NCBI GenBank assembly: GCA_036924285.1
Contig: JAYKYS010000002.1
Span: forward strand, 34,642,501-34,706,500
DNA: 64,000 nucleotides
Reading direction: 5' to 3'
DNA from: Asterella californica
Taxonomy: Eukaryota > Streptophyta > Marchantiopsida > Marchantiales > Aytoniaceae
Shown here: positions 56,101 through 64,000 of the stretch, one piece after another
How the letters are laid out: the number at the start of each line of letters is the position of its first letter
Position numbering within the stretch: position 1 is the first letter of the stretch
Notes under the pieces: generated by a model
What the model was told of the DNA's origin: nothing
Database searches by the model: none
The model's input: only the letters and a program-made list of their open reading frames with translations
Position numbers and translations under genes: made by a program

Positions 56101-57387
56101 TCTTCTGGAGTCTTCGGAAGACTCCCAGGTGTTACAGAAGCTGTCTTCTGCTCCGATCGGGTACTCAGCAAGTCTTCCTCCGAGTCCGACTCCGATCCTG
56201 AATGGATGAGGGAGATGGGTGTCCTCAGTACACTTCTGTGACCCATCTTCCTCACTGGCGTGACGTCTTCCGACCCACTAGACTCGTCTTCCCTCACCAG
56301 AAGCGTCTTGTGGTGAGAGCCGGGTCTCAGCTGTGGCATCAGAGTGAGAGGGGGCGTAACTGCTACCTCTCGGTCATCGTCTTCCGAGGTCTCCTCCTTC
56401 ACCTCCTGTCGCTCCGTTGGCCCATACACTGCCAGCTGATCTTCCCTAAGATCCCCCATGGCTACATACAAGTAGCAGAAGAAGGGCGTCAGATGTCCTC
56501 CCGCCGGGGTACCCAAGTATGCTAGCTCCGTCTGTACATAGTTGTGGATGTACGCGCCCCAGTAGATTGGCACTCTGTCATCCCACACTGATTCCAGGAA
56601 CTCCACGTCCTGATCTCTTAAGTACCTTGTCTTCTGCGCTTTTCCCTTGGGGAAAAGATGCAGAAACAACTTCGCCAGAAGTCGCATCTTCGGCTCCCGG
56701 TAAGACTCTATCTTCCAACCGTTCCTCCCCTGCCTGTCTTCCACGAAAAGGCAGGTGGTACTCCCAGGCACATGCCATGAACTCACAATCCTAGGCAAGA
56801 TCTTCTTCTCGTACCAATATCCTCGGTTCTCGGTCTCAGGCCTGTGAAACGCCTTACGCCACCAGTCTTCTCTCTAGGAAGATGGTCTTCCCCGAGCAAC
56901 TCCTGCCTTTGCAGGTACACGGTTACGCGGTGGTAACGCGGCCCATACCTCCTCCAGAAGCCCTTGATCTGCGAGGTTCCAGTCCCACAGGAAGAAGTCG
57001 AGACCCAACTCCTTGAGGAAAGGAGTGGCCTCGGCCAATTCTGTCGCTGGTAACACCAAGCCTCGCGGATGCATCGACATACCTGGAAGATCTGTTGCAC
57101 TAAACCACAAGCACCTACTATGAGCTGAAGGCTCAGTTCTTCTCGAGTGCCCACAGTCTAGCTTCCACTCTCAGAAGACGAAACTAGTCTTCCAGAAGAC
57201 AGCTACTCCGTCTTCCGGGATTCTAACAGTGCTTCCTAGATAGCTCTCGTCTTCCGAGCTATATCTAAACAATCCTATCTAAGCAAGGCCTCGCATGGAT
57301 TACCAAGAAGACAACCCACCTTGCATTACATCCTACTTCCTATCAGAAGATACAAGATATGCGAGAAGTAGAGTACGAGAAAGGTTC
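53143..57387 (-). repeat. 5' LTR of B2, part left of A3
   Basis: On the plus strand it starts TGTAGTGACG (the reversed LTR end) and matches B1 LTR positions 10431 back to about 6190, where A3 is inserted. It holds the LTR ORF (54776-57080). The stretch 53143-54775 shows no gene. Confidence 0.92.
54776..57080 (-). pseudogene. LTR-embedded ORF, 5' LTR copy of B2, broken
   Basis: Likely start ATG is 57080 (MSMHPRG). A TGG-to-TAG change near 56874 cuts the N-terminal part. Residues from MPRIVSSWHV to MFRYLDR are open for about 498 codons (56798-55302), spanning the YWGAYIHNYVQTELAYLG block, acidic linker and coiled coil. A CAG-to-TAG change then stops it. A frameshift near 55090 precedes the acidic tail. 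The normal TAG is CAG here. Its lesions differ from both B1 copies, while domain order and heptad pattern are the same. That is the best evidence that the ORF once encoded a protein. Confidence 0.65.
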
Positions 57388-58175
57388 TGTAAGCCGGCCT
57401 GTCTCTCACCCAGGGGTACCTCAGATGACTAGGATTACTAGTGCACCCTATTTAAGTACACCCATGCTCACTTCACTCAACTCTCTGACCCGTATGGTCA
57501 CATCGGTCTCTCTAATAGCGTTCCTGCAAACAAGTTCTAATCCCGCTCTCACATTACATCGCAAAATACTCAAGGACTCCCAAGGTCTCCAATGCTCACT
57601 TTACTTACAGACAGGAAAATGAGAGTGTCTTCCACCTTCTCAACTCCTCCTTATATACTCTACAACTTCTTACCGTGGTAACTTTCACTAAGTTACATTA
57701 CCTCATGGTAAGTGCGCAATCCAAAATAGTAAAACTTCTAAAGGCTACTAAGACTTAAGAATAGCACACACATTACTTGTTCTACTTTACTAAAGTAAGA
57801 GATTCTCCTACTTTAGCTTTTGTAAAGTGTTAACTTTCCACGCTATCCAATCGAAAGACGACAACACACTAATACGTCTTTTGAGGAGCATCTTTAGATC
57901 TTTGTGCATGACTTTTCATCATGCATCCAATCAGCGATGGTCAACAAAGTTGCATACTTTTGGAAATCATATATAGAGCTCCGCACTTGTCCTATAGTGC
58001 CATAGTGGAACCTCTAATAGTTTCCTCAACTTAGTTATAACTATCTCAGCTAGTTATGACTACTTTTGATCACTCTAAATTTAGATCTTCAAACTAGAGT
58101 AACCTTTAAGATAGTCGTACCTAATGAAATGTATATAAGCATACACACAAATAATGGGATACTTGTGGTGTGACA
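57388..58175 (-). repeat. 3' LTR of A3
   Basis: It is 788 bp, with the same ends as the A2 LTRs. TATA-like box at 57649-57657 (minus strand). It is followed by the reversed purine tract at 58176-58188. Confidence 0.95.
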
Positions 58176-58188
58176 TTTACCCCCAGAC

Positions 58189-61100
58189 TTAATTTTCACT
58201 CCGTCCTCGGAGTGAAGTATCACGTTGATGGAACTTCTTTAGCTTGTCGTGGTTTACTCGGTCGAAGAACGTACCACTCCTTTCTTGAAGATCGTAGGTG
58301 CCATTACTCCACACTTTGGAGATGATGAAAGGTCCAAAATATCGACGTAAGAATTTCTTTTGAACTCGCTTGTGCCTAATAGCATCCCATAACATCACCC
58401 ACTCACCCTCTTGAAATGGCTGTAACTTCGTTTTGTTCTTCGCCAAGCGCTTGTCATAGCTCTTCTTCTGTTGTAGCTGAGCCATCTCAATTCTTTGAGT
58501 TGCGTCGTCTCTATTCTCCTCCAGCTCCAACAAGGTTTCTCCCCTCTCTTTCTCAACTATTGGACCACCCTTTCTCTTCAGTCCAGCTTGCAAGGTCTGA
58601 AAGGTGGTTAGGTCGAACTGGATTGGTAATCTTGATTCCAACCCATACACCATCTTGAAAGGTGAATATCCCGTAGACGTCTTCACTGTTGTACGATACT
58701 CCCATAGAACCGCATGAAGACGCTTGTCCCAGTTGTGTTTGGCCCCTTCCATGTCAGCATCCTTTGCTAACATTTGACACAAGGTAAAGTTTGTTCTCTC
58801 TACCAACCCGTTTGAACTAGGTTTATATGAAGTAGTAACCCTCTGAGAAATGGAGAAGTGGGTGCACATAGCAGTAGTCATACCACTCACAAATTCTCGA
58901 CCCCTATCAGAAACTAACTCCAGAGGACATCCAAACCTAGTAATGATCCGTTCGTACAGAAATCTACCCACCTCAACTTCTCCAATAGTTACAAGAGGTC
59001 TAGCTTCTACCCACTTCGTAAGATAATCTGTGGCTACAACAATATACTTATTGTTGCGAGGGGTGCGATTCAAAGGCTCAACAAAATCTATTCCCCATTT
59101 CTCGAAAGGTCCGAGAACCGAAATAGATCTAAGAGGAGTGGAAACACTAGATTTAATAGCGAAAGCTTGACAAACATCACAGGTTTTACAATACGTCAAG
59201 CAATCTCTAAACATCCCCCTCCAGTGATATCCTGCGTCGAGTATCTTATGAGCCGTCAACTTGCCTGCGAAATGTCCTCCACATACTGGACCGTCATGGA
59301 ATTCTTCCATGAGTCGTAGAGACTCCTCCTTGCTCGCAGCTCTTCTCAGGACCCCATCAACTCCTTCACGGAATAACACACCTTCCACCACCGAGTAAGG
59401 TTGACTTCGTTTCACCAACGCCTTCTTCTCTCTGGTCCGCATCCCATATGGATAGACACCTTCCGTAACAAAATCCCAAATTTCTTGATATTCTATTGGG
59501 ATAATAGAGTTGCTCATCAAGACCATCAAATCTTCATCAGGAAAGGTGTCATCCACCGGCTCCTCTCCATCGCCATCGTAAGCTCTAGATAGCAAATCTG
59601 CATTCGCGTGTTTCTTCCCTGGTCGATCGCAAATCTCATAGTCGTACTCTGACAATAAGAGCTTCCACCTTGCTAATCGTCCTTCGACCATAGGTTTATT
59701 GAAGATGTACTTCAATGCCTTATGATCTGTAACGATAGTGAACTTGCCTCCTATGAGATAATGTCGAAATTTTCTCAGAGCATAGATCACTGCTAATCCT
59801 TCTCTCTCTGTCACAGAATAATTCCTCTCTGCCTTGACCATTTGCCGACTAGCATATGCAATAGGATGATCTCTACCTTCAACATCATACTGACTTAGAG
59901 TACATCCTACTGCTATATTTGAAGCATCCGTATATAGAATAAACTGTTTATTCCAATCGGGCTTAACCAAGATTGGAGCTGAAGTAAGAGCTTTCTTCAG
60001 TTCCTCAAAGGCGGCTAGAGCTTCTTCATCTCCTAAAATCAACACGTAATCTACTCCCTTCTTCAGATATGCTGTCAAAGCATATGCTTTATGTGAGAAC
60101 GAGAGTATAAACCTTCGATAATACCCCACCATACCTAAAAACTGTCGTAGCTTAGTGAGAGTACTAGGAAAAGGGAGCTCTAAGATCTTCTGCACCTTCT
60201 CTGGATCAACGGCAATGCCGTCCTTGGATATGATATGACCCAAGAGTAACCCTTCCTCACACCCAAAAATACATTTCTCCGGATTGAGAGATGCATTTGC
60301 TACATCTAAAAATTCTAGGACCTTCACAAGGTGCTCAAAATGCTTCTCCTTACTCCCGTAAACACAAAAGTCATCTATAAAATCTCTCACAAACTTTCCT
60401 AAGAAAGGTTCGAACACTTTGTTCATAAACCTTTGAAACGTCGCAGGAGCATTACACAGACCAAATGGCATGACTCGAAATGCAAACGTACCCCACGGAG
60501 TAGTGAAAGTGGTCAGGTGTTGATGTTCTGGTGCAATTTTGATCTGGTTATATCCGCTATAACCATCTCCAAAGCTGTAGCATTCGTTTCCCGCCACTTC
60601 TTCCAAGATCTCGTCAATGAAAGGTAGAGGATAATAATCCTTCTTTGTGACCGCATTGAGCTTCTTGTAATCAACACACACCCTCAATTTGCCATTTTTC
60701 TTCTTTACGATCACAATGGGTGATACCCATTCAGAATGCTCCACCTCGTAAATGAACCCGGCAGTGTGCAGCTTCTCGATCTCTTCTTTCACCAGATCCG
60801 CAATTGGAGGACTCACTCTTCGTTGCTTCTGTCGCACCGGTTTGACTTCCTCCTCTAACTCGATACGATGTTGCTCCAATGTGACCTCCCTCAGATCCTT
60901 GTAACTAAATGCAAATACATGAATGTATTTGCGAAAGATCTCTTCGAAACAACTCTTCTCCTCTTTAGTAACCTTCGATCCATAGCGTAAGGTGGCAATT
61001 CTTCTCTCCACCTCCTCTGGAGTCAACGGTTCTTTGTCTCGATCTCTTTGCACTTCCGGAGAAGGAAAAAGATCCACTACATTCACACCCACATTTCGTT

Positions 61101-63017
61101 CTTCTCTCTCCTCTTCCGACGATGTATTTTCAGATTCTGAATCTGAAGAACTGGTACCTACATCAGAAGTAGTATCAACAACTTCTGACTCCCAGTAGTC
61201 CGATGTGGGTCGATCTGATTCCGACGTCCCAACTTGATCTCCGAGCAATGGAACTTTGATCCGGTGGTGATTCGGTCCGATGCGTAAATAACCTTTGTGC
61301 CAGTTATCCGTTGCATGTACTGCTCGAAGCCAAGGTCTTTCGAGTAACATTTCATAACTTGACTCTTTCAAGATTTGAAATGTCATGTTTACCTGCACTC
61401 CCATTACTGACACACAAACTCTTTCCAGCACTCCCATGGTCTAACTCGCTGTCTGTTAGCCATGCCCACCGTGATACTAGAAGGACGAGTTGGTACTAGA
61501 TCCAACTTCCTCATGAGTCGTTCTGAGATGGCATTTACTGCCGATCCTCCATCGACTAGAACATCCGAGACATCTCTCCCATTGATACGAGCCTCTACTT
61601 TTGATGCCTTGTTGCACACCTCTCCTTCACTAGCATCTAAAGCACTCACACCGACAGTAGAAGGATTTACCTTCTTCTTCCGACCTCGTCGGGAGCTTAG
61701 ACCGCTACGAAGTTCTTTCCTCACCGAAGGATTTAGAGCAATCAACTGTCCCACAGTAAGGTTTGCTCGTTGCTTACCCACGTCTTCCACCACGTTGTAT
61801 TTTGATTGCTCCATCGAAATTGTGAAATCAGTATTTCCCAATTTCTTCCGCCGTTCTTTGGTTTTTGAAGAAGATTTGCTACTCCGAGTATTTTGACTTG
61901 GAGAATCTTCCATCACGACTGGTTCTCCCTCGTCGAAATGCGTCCTCATCCTCTTCCTCTCTTGAACCAACAGCTCTACAGATTGAAAACCTTCTCGTAC
62001 ATCTCGTGGCTCCAAGATGTCAATGCATGCTACACCCTTGTCCTTGCTTTGTGAAGTTGAAGCTCCATCCGCCGTTCCACCATTACGACTTGGACAATTA
62101 CGTTGGAAATGTGATCCTCCGCACGTAAAACATCCTTGGTTCGTGTAGTTACTTGGTGATCCTTGCGGTGGTCCACCTCTAGACTGATAGTTCCCATAAC
62201 CTCGTGAGCCCCCTCCAACATTTGGACTCCGGTGTTGCAACAAATTCACCATATTGATCTTCAAATCTGCCAGAGACTCTGTCAAACTTTTCAACTCATC
62301 ACGAAAGTCAGGAGTAACAGATCGAGATGGTACAGTGACTGTAACTGCACTAGTAGGAGCTATCGGAGTCAGATTCTGAAATCGAACAGTTGGAACACTC
62401 GCAGGCGTCAGAGTTGGCATGATCGGCCTTTGCACATCTCCACATGCTGCCCCAACAGTCATTGGTTGCAAGTCGTCTCCATCCAGACTCTCTTCCATCC
62501 TGATTGCGATCTTCACTGCATCAGCCTTCGAAGTTGGTCTCTCCTACCGCACTTGTGTTCGAATCTCCGGCCTCAATCCCCCAATAAAATTCTTTGTGAG
62601 CATTGCTCCAATGCCCACCATCGTTGGTTTTACTACATCTCCACTCTTTCGTAAAACCACCCGAAACTTTTGTTCTAATTTCTCCACCCTCTCGGCGTAA
62701 GTCCTTACTTTCTCTTTCTCTCCTTGTTTGAGGTAAGTTACCTCTACCATTAACTTCTCGTAACTTTCATCGGGAAGAAAAGTTTCAATTAAGGCCTCCG
62801 TCAATACTTCCCAAGTATCAACTGGAGTCCCCACTACGCTTCTCTTCTTCCTATCCTCATACCATGTCAATGCAGAATTCTCAAGAAATTCAGGTATCAA
62901 CCCTACCCACTCGCTCTTGTTTCGATCTCCATTGCCAATGCATGCTCTTTTGAAGTCTCTCACAAATCCTTCCACGTCTTCTCCATCCTTTCCGTAAAAC
63001 ACCGGAAGTTTTCCCAT
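58189..63017 (-). pseudogene. gag-pol of A3, two lesions
   Basis: It reads from ATG 63017 to TAA 58189-58191. A TAT-to-TAG stop lies at 62544-62546 in gag, and a one-base loss near 61435 shifts the frame just after the protease MANRQRVRP block. The downstream frame, 61437-58189, is open for 1082 codons. It contains RT (CVDYKKLN, FGLCNAPATFQRF, FIDDFCVYG), RNaseH (LYTDAS, NADLLSRAY) and integrase (HHCC finger, LVSDRGREF, LVERTN). Near 59080 the integrase motif reads GIDFVEP instead of GIDFVGP. The gag knuckle is CFTCGGSHFQRNC. Its catalytic region is the most complete of the A copies. Confidence 0.92.
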
Positions 63018-63145
63018 TCTTCTCTTCTTTTTTACTCAAGGAACTGCTTGCGGATGTGAAGATCGCACTTCACCGCAATCCACAATTTCCCCGTTGAGCT
63101 CTCTCCTCTCCAAAGGTTGGAATAAGTTTGATCCTCATGGTCATC

Positions 63146-63610
63146 TTATCTCTCGTGTGACAGACTATCTCCATCCTCGCTAGAGGTCTTCACTTGTTCC
63201 GTTTCTACACTCAACCTTCTCTCGAGACCTTCGGCTACAGTTTCTAGCAAAGCAACCACTGCGCTACACTCGTGCTCAACTGGAATCCCGTCCACTCCAC
63301 ATCTAGGACAAAAGGTTGTAGGATCAATGACGTCTTGTCTAGGGGAAGAAGGGCCTATGTGTAAGCTTAAGTCGACCAACCCTCTTCGCTCACGCAAAAG
63401 TCTATTCTTCGTAGGACACTTGCTCACTTTATGTCCTTCTTCTCCACACAAAAAGCACCTCGAGTTCTTCTCCTGGTTCTTACGACTACTCTCTGCTTCT
63501 TCCTCAAATTCTAGTCGAAATTCTCCTTTCGCCAGATCAGCGGTAACTATCACCGCATAGCCTTGAGGGATCTTGCTCAACCTCAATTTCCACTCTTGCT
63601 GTCCTTCCAT
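63146..63610 (-). CDS. ORF0 of A3 (intact, 154 residues)
   Basis: This is the same protein as ORF0 of A2 with at most one or two residue differences. CCHC knuckle, second CPRCG...HEC cluster and the C-terminal helix are all present. It is 128 bp upstream of gag. It stays open while gag-pol in the same element is broken. Confidence 0.82.
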   Translation of the reverse strand: MEGQQEWKLRLSKIPQGYAVIVTADLAKGEFRLEFEEEAESSRKNQEKNSRCFLCGEEGHKVSKCPTKNRLLRERRGLVDLSLHIGPSSPRQDVIDPTTFCPRCGVDGIPVEHECSAVVALLETVAEGLERRLSVETEQVKTSSEDGDSLSHER

Positions 63611-64000
63611 GACGATGATCCGTCATACATCTCTCTCGCTATATAGCTTGTTTGACAGTTTTGATCACTCGACTATCTTCTCACTTAGCAATCTCTCACA
63701 TTACTAAGTAGAAGCTTAACTTGTCAACCCTGAGCCTCAGAGATCGAACATAACCCTCTCAAGAATTCTGAAATTCTTTCACTCTTTTGCTTCAACAAGC
63801 GATATAGCAGATTTGACCACCCTTCACTTCGAATGCCATAACTCCAGTTCTACTCGATCAATTCACGCATGATTTGGGTGCCTAGATAGCTTATCTTGCA
63901 AGCTATCAGCATGGAAGATTTCAAGGTCTAACTCTAAAAATTGAAAATATGAAACTGACTGTAAACTCCTTCCCGAGAGCTCACTATTTGATACCGAAAA
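63611..64000 (-). other. A3 leader, cut by window edge
   Basis: It matches the A1 and A2 leaders. No supported gene. The PBS would lie about 250 bp further right. Confidence 0.6.

Larger units (their letters stand above)
44101..57387 (-). mobile_element. B2: minus-strand family B element, 5' LTR interrupted by A3
   Basis: Left to right on the plus strand it has the 3' LTR in reverse (44101-46866, internally deleted), purine tract, pol, gag, PBS (53106-53123) and 4245 bp of the 5' LTR (53143-57387). The last ~1.7 kb of that LTR must lie beyond A3, outside the window. Its left flank is ACTAG. Gag-pol is broken by stops, two one-base losses and a deletion of about 430 bp. Confidence 0.93.
57388..64000 (-). 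mobile_element. A3: family A element, 3' LTR to leader, truncated by window edge
   Basis: 3' LTR 57388-58175, purine tract, gag-pol 58189-63017, ORF0 63146-63610 and most of the leader are inside. PBS and 5' LTR lie beyond 64000. It is inserted in the B2 5' LTR. The left flank ends GTTC, the probable 4-bp TSD. It is very similar to A2 but not the same copy: the LTR differs at a few places, e.g. near 57966-57975. Confidence 0.95.

Overview
This window looks like plant (streptophyte) nuclear DNA that consists entirely of nested Ty3/gypsy LTR retrotransposons. I found no host gene, tRNA or rRNA gene, or CRISPR array. The evidence for a plant is the polymerase type, with one family resembling the Athila branch of plant gypsy elements, and the primer-binding sites, which match the 3' ends of plant tRNA-Asp and tRNA-Glu. 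The exact lineage cannot be fixed from the sequence. I use working names. Family B is a giant element with a ~5.9 kb LTR. Families A (~7.6 kb, 788 bp LTR) and C (~8.8 kb, 916 bp LTR) are sister families.

Layout from left to right. 1-2087: the 5' end of a minus-strand A element (A1: gag start, ORF0, leader, PBS, 5' LTR). 2088-4493: a piece of the 3' LTR of an old minus-strand B element (B0). 4494-31823: a complete plus-strand B element (B1) inserted in that LTR with target-site duplication AGAAG. B1 has a 5.9 kb 5' LTR, gag-pol at 10811-17026, and a 3' LTR split by a nearly intact plus-strand C element (22142-30899, TSD GTCA). 31824-35530: B0 resumes (LTR start, then pol read on the minus strand). 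35534-44100: a ~0.96 kb gag/protease piece of B in the opposite orientation, an apparent inversion within B0, split by a complete minus-strand A element (A2, 36012-43611, TSD GTAC). 44101-57387: a minus-strand B element (B2) with an internally deleted 3' LTR and the greater part of its 5' LTR. 57388-64000: a third minus-strand A element (A3), inserted in the B2 5' LTR and running off the window.

How the genes work together. A and C encode ORF0, a small protein with a CCHC knuckle and a second C/H cluster, followed by one gag-protease-RT-RNaseH-integrase frame. C has one more small leader ORF. B encodes gag-pol in one frame and also carries, inside each LTR, a ~770-codon ORF with a globular N-terminus, an acidic linker, a long coiled coil and an acidic tail. 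That ORF is therefore duplicated at both ends of the element. B DNA is also saturated with the hexamer GAAGAC/GTCTTC: about 75 hits in one 5.9 kb LTR by hand count, against about 5 in the 8.8 kb C element. These two features are the most unusual things in the window.

Relative age from nesting and LTR similarity: B0 is oldest, then B1 and B2 (LTR pairs differ by roughly 1-3% by eye), then the A and C insertions (C LTRs differ at about 4 of 916 positions; A2 LTRs look identical). Most nonsense codons are C-to-T or G-to-A changes, as expected for methylated plant transposons.
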